A DNA stretch of 30,864 nt from a virus: positions 1-30,864 of IMG/VR virus record IMGVR_UViG_3300009008_000168. One strand, 5' to 3'. Shown here in pieces: positions 14,884 to 23,140 of the stretch (position 1 is its first letter; each line of letters starts with the position of its first letter). Below the pieces are notes generated by a model. The model saw only the letters and a program-made list of their open reading frames with translations, did not search any database and was not told the origin of the DNA. Position numbers and translations under genes: made by a program.

Positions 14884-17800
14884 TTGTCACCAAGATCATA
14901 TGACATGAACGATGAATTTGAGGGTACGAATCTTGCGGAGATGGAAACAACTTCTTCTACGTATTCGAATGTTATCGTGCAGACTGGTGAGGGTACTCCC
15001 GGGCAATACTTCTCATTGGAGACACTGTTATCTGGCGATACTTATCAAAATTCATTAGACAATTTAGAAGATGAACAGCTAAGTTTTAAGTTTAACTATA
15101 ACGATTATACTTCTATGGGTAAATTTGGCTCTGTGTACAGTAAGATTAGTTCACAGATAGAAAAGATTAAAGCTGAATATCCACCAAGCTTTAAGTCGCC
15201 AGTGACTTTTGCATCTGCCGGCACATTTTACATTGTGATTGCTGATATAGAGCAACACCAACCTCTGGTGGATTCATACTCAGCAACATTTATAGATCAT
15301 TGCGTTTACATTGACGACGAGTGTTATTCTATAACTGCGATTACTTCATCAGATACCAATTATGCATTGTCAGTAACACCCCCAGCACAAGAAATCGAAG
15401 ATCCAACTGAAGCATACATTATACCGTCTCAAGCGAGTATTAGTGACTTCAAGCGTGGTTTATCAGAATATGGTAAATACATTTTACGAAGCGATGAAAC
15501 GGGCGGCTGGCCAAGATACACTGGTACAAATGAATTAGCAATCAAGCGGTCTAGCACAGATTATGAAAGTTTCATAACGACTGAGTTAGCAAAGGGCTCC
15601 GAAGCAGATAATGTTAGCGGTTCAAATGTTCTATGGGGCAAATTATTCCCTTGGTCATTAGCAGAATACGACTCAGACGATAATCTATTACAGAGATTAA
15701 TATACACATACGGTCACAGTTTTGATAGAATTAAAGAGTATCAAGACGCGTTAGAATACGTGCACACTTGTAACCACAAAGAATTCGAACAAGTTCATCA
15801 AGATTTGTTACCAAGATTTGCGAAACATTTTGGTTGGGAAGTTGTAAATCATGTAGACGCTCAAGAGTATAACAAATTGCTTAACGCTCACTATCCCCAT
15901 TATCATTCAAACTTGTCTGGTATTTCTGACTACAACTTTAGTTCTGCTGACATTAGCTATGAGAGCAACAGAAGATTTCTTTCAAACTTGGTGCATTTTT
16001 ACAAACAAAAGGGAACTAAAGAGTCCATCTATAATCTGATGACTGCCTATAGCGTACCCGAACTCTTATTTAGAATTGACGAACTAGTTACAGTTGAAGA
16101 TGCTATCGGCCGGAGAAGTCATGAACCGTCATATTCAAACATCAGCATTTTGACCGGCAACACGTATCACTACATCTCTGGTGGGTCGATGGTCCCCCGA
16201 ACAGAAACGCGATTACGCAATACACGATTAGTCGATATTGGGATATTCCCTATCAGCGCAATCGAACATGACCAATGGGAGTGGGCGTCTGTTTCTGGCG
16301 CAAACGTTACAGGTTACAATGGTACGATAAGTGCAGTGACTGACTTTGATTCTTCGACTCAGCAAATTTGGGAGCAAGAACTAATACAATTTTTAATCCC
16401 ATCAGATGGATCTCATTTACATGCTGCCAATTATCCAAATCTGAGACAAATCGAGACTGACTACTTGTTAAACTCGGCGAATAAGTTAACTAAAAATAAG
16501 CTAGAAGTATTCTTGAGCATAATTGAAGATGTAACGCCAGAGTTAGTTAAAAAGTCTATCCCTGCTGGTTCGAAGTTGAGGACTTACGGCCGCACTTGGG
16601 AAAACGCTTGGTGGAGAAAGCAAAAGCATAATCATAAAGAAACTTACAATAACGCTGTAGCTTTACACCCATTCGACAAAGACATAGAGTTAGACGTTGC
16701 AACATTGGAAATATCAAAGCCATTCCAAGAAGAATCTATACTAGACGTCGTTGAGTTAGATGTTACACATAATAAGCAACATACAGCAGAGATTGAATCT
16801 ATAGACATTTCACAGTCTTTATATAGCCAGTATGCTGAAACAATAGACACCATTTCCCTTGAGCCTTCATTTTCCAGGGTTCCGGCGTGTAACGATATAG
16901 ATATTAGCTTAATTGAAGCAACATATGAAGTCCCATATGCTGCCGATTCGTCTGTGGTACATACAACATCAGGCCAATCTTATACAGCAATGACGCCGAC
17001 AGTAGAAGTACTTTCAGCAATCACTTCTAGTTATGGCACGACAAACTTTACAGCTATAACTGGTGCAGAGACTATAGTTACAAACACAAACACAGCAGAG
17101 ATCGCGTTGTCAGCAAACAATCTGTCTAACAACACAAGTAAATTGACAGTTGAGTTATATAAGCGACATACACGTGAAGAGTTAGACGAAATTGAGCATG
17201 AATTATACCCTATCAGTTGGGTGTTCATTGAAACAGATGAAATTGGCATATACAGATTATCTACTCACCAGTCGCCACGTACAGAATTAAAAGTTGGGGA
17301 CGAAATAAGATTAGACATGTTGGGATATATCGATGATAGCAACAGTAGTGCTTTGAAACAAGCAATTCTATTAGCTGGATTGGGTGTCACAGATCGAGTT
17401 ACAATTGTTGAGATTATAGCCAATGGCCAAGCAATTAAAACTTCCCCAGCATTCAACATAAGACAGTTGAGTATTTCTAATAGAAATATAATCCAAGCAT
17501 ATCGAGTCCCATCATACTTTGATTGGAATAGACCAGTCCAATCTACAGAATATAATATCTCTGGTGGAACAGAAAATAATGTTCAAGATGGCTTTAACTA
17601 TTATAGTGGTACTTCGCCAACAGCATCAGATTCATATATAACTGGGATAACAGCGCTTGGTGGAATAGATACAGACACAGCTGGTGGGGCACAGTCTAGA
17701 GGGTATGGGTCAGAACTTTTAATAGATAAGACTGAATATTTCTGGGCAACGAAGGTTGAGTCAACAGTTCCTTGGTATAATGGATTAAATTCTTACGAAT

Positions 17801-18387
17801 TAGAACATGATTCTTTAACGGCTCTAACGTCCAACTATTGTGTAACATCGCTGATGAATAGCGATATAGATTATATTGGTAGACATTTTACATATATTAA
17901 ATCTCCACGATCGCCAGAATTGACTGAGTATACTGACTGGACCGGTACAGCACGCACACAAGCAGTAAGTGTAACATTCATGGGAGTAGGCGATGCTGAT
18001 AGGTTGGAAGTTCAGTATTTATCATTAACTGGTGAACCAACTGGAGACCAACTAGACGAATCGTTAACTCCTTGGACTGGCTTAACTGGGTGGTCTGAAA
18101 ACGCTTCGACTATTGGTTTGTCTATTGTAGAGGGGTCGATAGCAGATTCAACGCAAAAGACTATTCGAGCTACATTAGAACCAGATATGTGGTATTGGTG
18201 GCGTGTTAAAAATATTCGCACATATACCGACATGTTCAATAGAAGTTTAGAGACATACACGTCGTCACAGCCAGGTTTACTAAAAACTGGCTCAGGAGAT
18301 ATTACTGAAACTATACCAGATGTTCAAGAAACTAGCTCACAGCCACCGAGTAAAGGTGGCAACGGTGGAGACCCAAATCCCAGCTAG
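14884..18387 (+). CDS. Large baseplate wedge/tail protein with gpI/gp7-like region, 1167 aa
   Basis: The start is a TTG at 14884, chosen because RBS AGAGGA (14873-14878) is 5 bp upstream; the first in-frame ATG (14905) has none. Residues about 265-400 contain LLQRLIYTYGHSFDRIKEYQ, then FAKHFGWEV and FLSNLVHFYKQKGTKESIYN followed by LMTAYSVPELLFRIDEL. The 'YKQKGTKESIxNLMxxYSVP' element is typical of P2 gpI/T4 gp7-type tail proteins that join baseplate wedges. The rest is beta-rich, including PFQEESILDVVELDV segments, domains up to about residue 1120 and a Gly/Pro-rich tail. It is similar in size to T4 gp7 (about 1032 aa). The gp7-like role is likely from order and motif, but not proven. Confidence 0.65.
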   Translation: MSPRSYDMNDEFEGTNLAEMETTSSTYSNVIVQTGEGTPGQYFSLETLLSGDTYQNSLDNLEDEQLSFKFNYNDYTSMGKFGSVYSKISSQIEKIKAEYPPSFKSPVTFASAGTFYIVIADIEQHQPLVDSYSATFIDHCVYIDDECYSITAITSSDTNYALSVTPPAQEIEDPTEAYIIPSQASISDFKRGLSEYGKYILRSDETGGWPRYTGTNELAIKRSSTDYESFITTELAKGSEADNVSGSNVLWGKLFPWSLAEYDSDDNLLQRLIYTYGHSFDRIKEYQDALEYVHTCNHKEFEQVHQDLLPRFAKHFGWEVVNHVDAQEYNKLLNAHYPHYHSNLSGISDYNFSSADISYESNRRFLSNLVHFYKQKGTKESIYNLMTAYSVPELLFRIDELVTVEDAIGRRSHEPSYSNISILTGNTYHYISGGSMVPRTETRLRNTRLVDIGIFPISAIEHDQWEWASVSGANVTGYNGTISAVTDFDSSTQQIWEQELIQFLIPSDGSHLHAANYPNLRQIETDYLLNSANKLTKNKLEVFLSIIEDVTPELVKKSIPAGSKLRTYGRTWENAWWRKQKHNHKETYNNAVALHPFDKDIELDVATLEISKPFQEESILDVVELDVTHNKQHTAEIESIDISQSLYSQYAETIDTISLEPSFSRVPACNDIDISLIEATYEVPYAADSSVVHTTSGQSYTAMTPTVEVLSAITSSYGTTNFTAITGAETIVTNTNTAEIALSANNLSNNTSKLTVELYKRHTREELDEIEHELYPISWVFIETDEIGIYRLSTHQSPRTELKVGDEIRLDMLGYIDDSNSSALKQAILLAGLGVTDRVTIVEIIANGQAIKTSPAFNIRQLSISNRNIIQAYRVPSYFDWNRPVQSTEYNISGGTENNVQDGFNYYSGTSPTASDSYITGITALGGIDTDTAGGAQSRGYGSELLIDKTEYFWATKVESTVPWYNGLNSYELEHDSLTALTSNYCVTSLMNSDIDYIGRHFTYIKSPRSPELTEYTDWTGTARTQAVSVTFMGVGDADRLEVQYLSLTGEPTGDQLDESLTPWTGLTGWSENASTIGLSIVEGSIADSTQKTIRATLEPDMWYWWRVKNIRTYTDMFNRSLETYTSSQPGLLKTGSGDITETIPDVQETSSQPPSKGGNGGDPNPS

Positions 18388-18416
18388 AAAAAATAAACCA
18401 TAAGTATATGAAAGAT

Positions 18417-18430
18417 GATATTTATAATAA
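18417..18430 (+). promoter_or_regulatory. Candidate late promoter, copy 3
   Basis: GATATTTATAATAA lies in the 63-bp gap between the large wedge gene and the tail-fibre-like gene at 18451, 34 bp upstream of its ATG (RBS AAGAGG at 18437-18442). It differs from copies 1 and 4 by one base. It marks the start of the tail-fibre transcription unit. Confidence 0.55.
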
Positions 18431-18450
18431 ACATGTAAGAGGTAACATAT

Positions 18451-18996
18451 ATGTCATTTATAGTTGATGATACTACGGCAACTGTCCACATCAAGTTGAC
18501 AGACAAGGGTCGTGAATTAATAACGCGGGGTACACTTGAGCAAGATTTTGACATTGTCAAATTTGCATTTGGAGATAGCGACATAGACTATCAATCTAGT
18601 CCAGAATCTGCAGTGATATCTTCACCACCAAGCAAGATAACAGATTTAACTAGTAAGCTGTTTCAATCTGGCACAATGCCAAAGGGTGACTTAGAAGATG
18701 CATATATATCTGTAAATGGGAGCATAGACAGTGCAAATTTGACATTGTCTACATTTTCAACGCCAACCATTGATAATGTTACGGTGAGTTCAACATGGTT
18801 GCCATTCACAGATTACCAAGAATCTTATACTTGGGAAAATCTTGGGCCACTAAACGATTGGGATTTCAACATAATTGTTTCAGCAGATAAGAAGTCTGCA
18901 AAAGTAGAATCTCTTGGTTTAACTGGCACAGCAAAAATTAAAATTAAAGGTTCAAAGACCAATAAGTATGGCATTTTGAATTTAACAATCGAATAG
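18451..18996 (+). CDS. Tail-fibre/collar-like protein, type A, copy 1 (181 aa)
   Basis: The N-terminus carries VHIKLTDKGRELI at residues 12-24 and then FAFGDSDIDYQ at about 38-48. The C-terminus is beta-rich with IKGSKTNKYGILNLTIE. The gene at 20685 shares both ends (KLTDYGKEMI, FAFGDSDIDY and HGDTTNKTKTFKVQY). The pattern 'xxLTDxGxExI ... FAFGDSDxDY' is reminiscent of phage tail-collar/tail-fibre N-terminal domains in which 'LTxxG' and 'VGDG' mark the attachment region. Together with the following gene it forms the first unit of an A-B pair that is repeated downstream. A role in fibre attachment or baseplate decoration is likely. Confidence 0.6.
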   Translation: MSFIVDDTTATVHIKLTDKGRELITRGTLEQDFDIVKFAFGDSDIDYQSSPESAVISSPPSKITDLTSKLFQSGTMPKGDLEDAYISVNGSIDSANLTLSTFSTPTIDNVTVSSTWLPFTDYQESYTWENLGPLNDWDFNIIVSADKKSAKVESLGLTGTAKIKIKGSKTNKYGILNLTIE

Positions 18997-19004
18997 GGAA
19001 TTAA

Positions 19005-20669
19005 ATGGCCACAGCATTATTTTCAATACCAAGTAATTCAAACACAGTCAATATAAACGAGACTATACAATTTACCAATTTATCTATTGACTATGCTTCA
19101 TGTATATGGGAGTTTGGAGATGGTTCAACATCTAATTCTATCAATCCTGTTCATGAATATTTATCTGATGGCGTATTCAACATAACATTGACTGTGTATG
19201 ACTCTATTGGCGCAGTTGCTGCAACAACCTCTCAGAATATAACGGTTACCATGGTATCGGGTGATGACCCAGTTACGACCGTTCAAATGCCATTAAACGT
19301 ATTCAAAAGATTCGACCCGTCTGAAGTTGGAGTTATTCATCGTGCATTAGCTGGATCTAATCTGACTAGCAACTATCCATACTCATCATCTACAGATTAT
19401 AATGAAGATATAAGTACCACCTCGATTGATACATTTCCTGCTGGTGAGATCTTATATTCTTCAACTACGACTGGCCACTATTTACGAGCATCAGTAGCAG
19501 ATGATGATACAGACAGAACATTACCAGACTCTGGCCAATCAGTCGACTATGCAGTCTTTACAGATGGCTACATACAAGACGGCATCGAAAATGATGATAC
19601 ATATACTGCTAACACTTTGAGAATGTTCAATTGTATGGATACATCTCACAACATTTATGGTACATTGATATCATCTTCAACAGTTGGAGTCCAAGGCCAA
19701 ATACAGAGATATGGTTATTGGGGCTCAGGGCAAGCATTGTCGTTCTTATATCCAAATTGGTCAGGCATGTCTGTTGCTGAGAAGTTTAATGCAGGCGAAA
19801 CATCGCTGACGTTACCTTGGGTAACTGATGTTGGTGGCAATCTTAGTATAACAGCTGATGACACACAAGACGACACACAGATTGACGCAGCGTCTGGTAG
19901 TAGATATAGACCATTGAGATTAACTGGGTCTTCTACGATGATTGGTAAAGTATTCTATGATGAAAAACGAATCATGTTAGATGATCCAGAGTATGCACGA
20001 ATCATGTGTTATAATGCTAATAGGTCAAAGATATTGCCAAGACATTCTTTAGCTTTACACACCTTAGACCAAGAATACATCGGGGACCCCGTAGTATATT
20101 ACGTTACATATTGGGTTCATGATAACACAGATGCAGTTAACATTAAACCAGCACCATGTGCATATACAGAAAGAATTGTAGACACGAGAGCTGCTTCTGG
20201 TTTAACTGTGTCAATTCCAGCAAGATCATATACTGGAACTAATGTTGATGTAATTTTCGCAACTGGGACGACGTCAACAGACTATCCGGCAAGCGGCCCA
20301 TATTATGTTGCAAACGTCGAAGCATCTACAGACGCAATAACTGTTGACATAGACTTAACAGCTGCCACGACTGGATTCACAGCCGGACATTATGTACCTG
20401 GTGGAGAAATTGGGTCTGAGTGGTTGGGGTGGGGCTATTTAGATTACAGTTTAGAATCTGACATGTACACTATGATGGCTGTATGTATTGGCGACCAGGG
20501 AGAGTTTAACCAAACTCAAAATCCGACATATATTGTGGGTTCAACTTATGTGACAGAGGTTGGACTATACAATGAGAATGACGACTTAATTATGATAGGT
20601 AAGCTAGATTCGCCTATTGAAGTAGACCAGACAAAATATGTTACAGTAAAGTTAGAATTAGACTTATAG
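19005..20669 (+). CDS. Tail-fibre-like protein, type B, with N-terminal PKD domain, 554 aa
   Basis: Residues 2-82 form a PKD domain: VNINETIQFTNLSIDYASCI, then WEFGDGSTSNSINPVHEY and FNITLTVYDSIG show the family's 'WxFGDGxxS...PxHxY...G.FxVTLTVxD' framework. The middle region is long, beta-rich and unrecognised. The C-terminus YVTEVGLYNENDDLIMIGKL, then DSPIEVDQTKYVTVKLELDL matches the last about 40 residues of the gene at 21396. PKD domains mediate binding to proteins or polysaccharides on cell surfaces, so a role in host-surface binding is plausible. PKD domains in phage tail proteins are less common than Ig-like ones. The RBS is weak (AGGGAATT at 18995-19002). Confidence 0.65.
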   Translation: MATALFSIPSNSNTVNINETIQFTNLSIDYASCIWEFGDGSTSNSINPVHEYLSDGVFNITLTVYDSIGAVAATTSQNITVTMVSGDDPVTTVQMPLNVFKRFDPSEVGVIHRALAGSNLTSNYPYSSSTDYNEDISTTSIDTFPAGEILYSSTTTGHYLRASVADDDTDRTLPDSGQSVDYAVFTDGYIQDGIENDDTYTANTLRMFNCMDTSHNIYGTLISSSTVGVQGQIQRYGYWGSGQALSFLYPNWSGMSVAEKFNAGETSLTLPWVTDVGGNLSITADDTQDDTQIDAASGSRYRPLRLTGSSTMIGKVFYDEKRIMLDDPEYARIMCYNANRSKILPRHSLALHTLDQEYIGDPVVYYVTYWVHDNTDAVNIKPAPCAYTERIVDTRAASGLTVSIPARSYTGTNVDVIFATGTTSTDYPASGPYYVANVEASTDAITVDIDLTAATTGFTAGHYVPGGEIGSEWLGWGYLDYSLESDMYTMMAVCIGDQGEFNQTQNPTYIVGSTYVTEVGLYNENDDLIMIGKLDSPIEVDQTKYVTVKLELDL

Positions 20670-20684
20670 AAAAGGAAGAACAAT

Positions 20685-21386
20685 ATGGGATTTTTAACTG
20701 GCACAAGTGGTACAGTTACAGTACAAGCAAAACTTACCGATTATGGTAAAGAAATGATACACGCACAAATCGATGGCACAAGTATGTCTGATGCTATAAT
20801 GGCAGCAATGAACCCTGGTGAAAAGTTAATCAATGCTTTCGCCTTCGGCGATAGTGATATCGATTATGAAGCTATTGATGCCGCGGACGGTGGAATCCCA
20901 GAAGTGAATCATATTCCTGAAGCTTCAGCATTTTCACCATATGTTAGAAGCTTTGCGCTACAGTCTGGCACATATAGACCAGGTCATCCAATAGTATTTA
21001 TCGATGGAAATTCTGGGCCAGACCCACTATCAGTAACATTTAGAGTACCAGATAACCCACCAGATTCTATTGAGGTTGGGGCATATAGTATTACTACAGA
21101 ATGGCCAGAGAACAGTGCATATGACGATATCTTTGAAGCTTCGATTGAATCGTCTGAGGGAAGCGTAATACACAATTCAACAGCTAAAAAAGCGTTTGAG
21201 GTTGTATGGGTTCAACCAAATAGTGAGTTCAAGATTGTATATAAGAGGTCGCAACTAAGCGCTTCTCAACAGCAAGCAATTGAGACTGTTGACACATCTT
21301 CTGATGTTAATGTCATGATTCATGGCGATACGACTAACAAGACAAAAACATTTAAAGTTCAGTATCAAGCTGGTACTGGAGAATAG
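20685..21386 (+). CDS. Tail-fibre/collar-like protein, type A, copy 2 (233 aa)
   Basis: The product has VQAKLTDYGKEMIHAQ near residue 13, followed after an insertion by FAFGDSDIDYEAIDAAD at about residue 52. The C-terminal segment includes VNVMIHGDTTNKTKTFKVQY. These match the start and end of the 181-aa protein at 18451, so the two are paralogues; the extra length sits between the LTD and the FAFGD motifs and in the beta body. It is probably a structural attachment protein. RBS is AAGGAAG at 20672-20678. It is followed by a type-B gene, repeating the gene order upstream. Confidence 0.6.
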   Translation: MGFLTGTSGTVTVQAKLTDYGKEMIHAQIDGTSMSDAIMAAMNPGEKLINAFAFGDSDIDYEAIDAADGGIPEVNHIPEASAFSPYVRSFALQSGTYRPGHPIVFIDGNSGPDPLSVTFRVPDNPPDSIEVGAYSITTEWPENSAYDDIFEASIESSEGSVIHNSTAKKAFEVVWVQPNSEFKIVYKRSQLSASQQQAIETVDTSSDVNVMIHGDTTNKTKTFKVQYQAGTGE

Positions 21387-21395
21387 GGATAGATT

Positions 21396-22493
21396 ATGGC
21401 AATACAAAGATTTAAGACACTAACTGGTGAAGACAGTTTTGCTGGGCGTGTAAAAACATATGGTAATACTGTTACCAAAGCTGGCGAAGATATATCATTT
21501 TATTATGTTACAAATCCAGGTGGAACAGATTATAGCACAGAAGATATGAGAGGATTATATCATGCTTTTGGTCTAGCTGGCGACTCTGGAGACTGGTACA
21601 ATTCTTTTAATATTTCAGACCACATTAATGCTGGAGACATGGTTGTTGGGTCTTTTGCGACTGCAGAAGATCTCGGTACATATGTCCAAGGTAACACTGT
21701 GCAGATAACAGTACCAACGGGCACTAGTGGCACTGACTTGGTAAAGTATTATGGTTCTACATGGAATTCAGCTTCTGTTGACACAACAGATGAACAATTG
21801 GCATCTGAGTTTCATCCAGTGCATAGAGATCATGGTTCAGCAATTGCATTCTTGTTTAGTGGAGATAGGTGGACAGGCGAAACAAGTGATTCATCAATGA
21901 ATCCAGCAGTAAATACCTGGGAACCAGCAACTCCGACCACTTTGCATCACAAAGCAACTCTTAAGCATAACGCTGCAGACGGAGTAGGGGATATACCAGA
22001 GGGTATCTGTTTCCTAGAAAAGGGTTTATTCTGTATATTTGATAATACGAATAGAGAAACGACAGCAGTATCAAGCGGCATGTCATCTGACAGCATGTGG
22101 TCTAGTACTAATGCCAATTTCATAGCTACAACATTTACTGGTGGATCTTCAGAACAAAATACTGATGGAGCTCACCGTGACAATATAGTATTCACAGGAA
22201 CTGGCGCAGAGTCCAACTGTATTGTTTCATATAACACTGTAGAAAAAGAACACAAGCTAGTTTACTTCTGTCATGCGAAACCTTCAGAGTTTAATAGTAC
22301 ATCAAACCACACATACGATCATCAAAAAGCATTTTATCGTCCAGATGAAGCAGACCCATTGTACATAACAGAGGTTGCGCTGTACAATACTAATTTGAGT
22401 AAGCATAAGCCGATTGCTTATGCTAAACTGTCGGAACCAGTTGAGAAAACTAAATTCGATACGTTAACTCTTAAGGTTGAGATTGTAGTTTAA
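21396..22493 (+). CDS. Tail-fibre-like protein, type B, without PKD, 365 aa
   Basis: The C-terminal about 40 residues, DPLYITEVALYNTNLSKHKP, then IAYAKLSEPVEKTKFDTLTL, match the end of the PKD-bearing 554-aa protein at 19005. The N-terminal region is different: it starts IQRFKTLTGEDSFAGRVKTY and has no PKD domain. The 'ITEVxLYN...xIxxxKLxxPxxK' signature resembles the C-terminal strand of tail-fibre and collar-type domains. It ends the tail-fibre unit and is followed by an intrinsic terminator. Function beyond 'virion surface protein' is not supported. Confidence 0.58.
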   Translation: MAIQRFKTLTGEDSFAGRVKTYGNTVTKAGEDISFYYVTNPGGTDYSTEDMRGLYHAFGLAGDSGDWYNSFNISDHINAGDMVVGSFATAEDLGTYVQGNTVQITVPTGTSGTDLVKYYGSTWNSASVDTTDEQLASEFHPVHRDHGSAIAFLFSGDRWTGETSDSSMNPAVNTWEPATPTTLHHKATLKHNAADGVGDIPEGICFLEKGLFCIFDNTNRETTAVSSGMSSDSMWSSTNANFIATTFTGGSSEQNTDGAHRDNIVFTGTGAESNCIVSYNTVEKEHKLVYFCHAKPSEFNSTSNHTYDHQKAFYRPDEADPLYITEVALYNTNLSKHKPIAYAKLSEPVEKTKFDTLTLKVEIVV

Positions 22494-22517
22494 CGTAAAC
22501 AATAGCTAAACTAAGTT

Positions 22518-22547
22518 GGGCCAAGATGAAATATTCTTGGCCCTTTT
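22518..22547 (+). terminator. Intrinsic terminator after the tail-fibre block
   Basis: A 9-bp perfect stem, GGGCCAAGA (22518-22526) pairing with TCTTGGCCC (22535-22543), encloses an 8-base loop and is followed by TTTT. It lies 25 bp after the stop at 22493 and directly before the promoter of the ruvC-primase unit, so it separates late and earlier transcription. Confidence 0.9.
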
Positions 22548-22579
22548 ATGTTTACATTGTGAGAGTCCTATTATATTAT
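22548..22579 (+). promoter_or_regulatory. Sigma70-like promoter of the ruvC-primase unit
   Basis: ATGTTTACATT (22548-22558) contains TTTACA (22551-22556). TATTAT at 22574-22579 follows after a 17-bp spacer. The same box and spacing precede thyX. It begins right after the terminator T-run. Confidence 0.62.
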
Positions 22580-22606
22580 ACAGTTATATGGAAAGAGGTA
22601 TATTAT

Positions 22607-23140
22607 ATGATCTTAGGTTTAGATGTTAGTACGTCTGTGATTGGTATTAGCGTTATTCAGAAAGATGGCGCATTAGAAGCATTAGAATTTGTCAATCTTA
22701 AAAAAGAAAAAGATCTGTTTATGAAAGCGTTGATATTCGCTAATCTTATAGACAAGTATAAGACGATGGGTGTTACAGATATAGTTATAGAAGAACCACT
22801 AGTTATGTTTCAACAGGGCATGTCAAGAGCACAGATCATTTCTAAATTGTCAATGTTCAATGGTATGATCCAATACGCATGTTATTCAGTGTTTGGCATT
22901 TTGCCTACTCTCATTCATGTGTCGACTGCTAGAAAACTAGCATGGCCAGGTTTGAAGTTCCCAAAGGGTTCAGATCGTAAACATTTAATTTGGGAGCAAG
23001 TAGACAAGATGCATCCAGATATAGAGTGGAAGTTTTCTCAGCGTGGCAAGCGTGAGGGTTTACCCGCTATGGAATGTTACGATATGGCAGATGCATTTAC
23101 CGTGGCCAGAGCAAGAAAAGTACAATTAGAGAATGAGTAG
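22607..23140 (+). CDS. RuvC-like Holliday junction resolvase
   Basis: The 177-aa product begins MILGLDVSTSVIGISVIQKD, the RuvC/RNase-H-fold first strand with catalytic D6. A second strand has DIVIEEPLVMF (acidic E62/E63), a middle helix follows, and near the C-terminus ECYDMADAFTVARAR provides D159 and D162. These four acidic positions are the expected metal-binding set. The enzyme would cut four-way junctions in replicated or recombined phage DNA before packaging. T4 uses the unrelated endonuclease VII (gp49) for this. The start at 22607 is preferred because RBS AAAGAGG lies at 22592-22598; an upstream in-frame ATG at 22526 sits inside the terminator. It overlaps the primase gene by 8 bp. 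Confidence 0.8.
   Translation: MILGLDVSTSVIGISVIQKDGALEALEFVNLKKEKDLFMKALIFANLIDKYKTMGVTDIVIEEPLVMFQQGMSRAQIISKLSMFNGMIQYACYSVFGILPTLIHVSTARKLAWPGLKFPKGSDRKHLIWEQVDKMHPDIEWKFSQRGKREGLPAMECYDMADAFTVARARKVQLENE

Noticed and set aside
18342-18360. Hairpin GCCACC / GGTGGC near the end of the 1167-aa gene
   Set aside because: The 6-bp stem lies inside the coding sequence (a Pro/Gly-rich tail) and has no T-run after it, so it is not a supported terminator.
6989-18430. Reading the late-type motif on the minus strand, where copies at 6989 and 18417 give TATAAATATC like T4 late promoters
   Set aside because: There are no minus-strand genes to drive, two of the four copies do not contain TATAAATA on that strand, and all four sit before + strand starts. 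The + orientation is the better reading, though strand remains unproven.
22526-22606. Upstream ATG at 22526 as the start of the RuvC-like protein
   Set aside because: It lies inside the terminator stem, upstream of the promoter -10, and has no RBS. The ATG at 22607 has AAAGAGG and gives the expected RuvC N-terminus.
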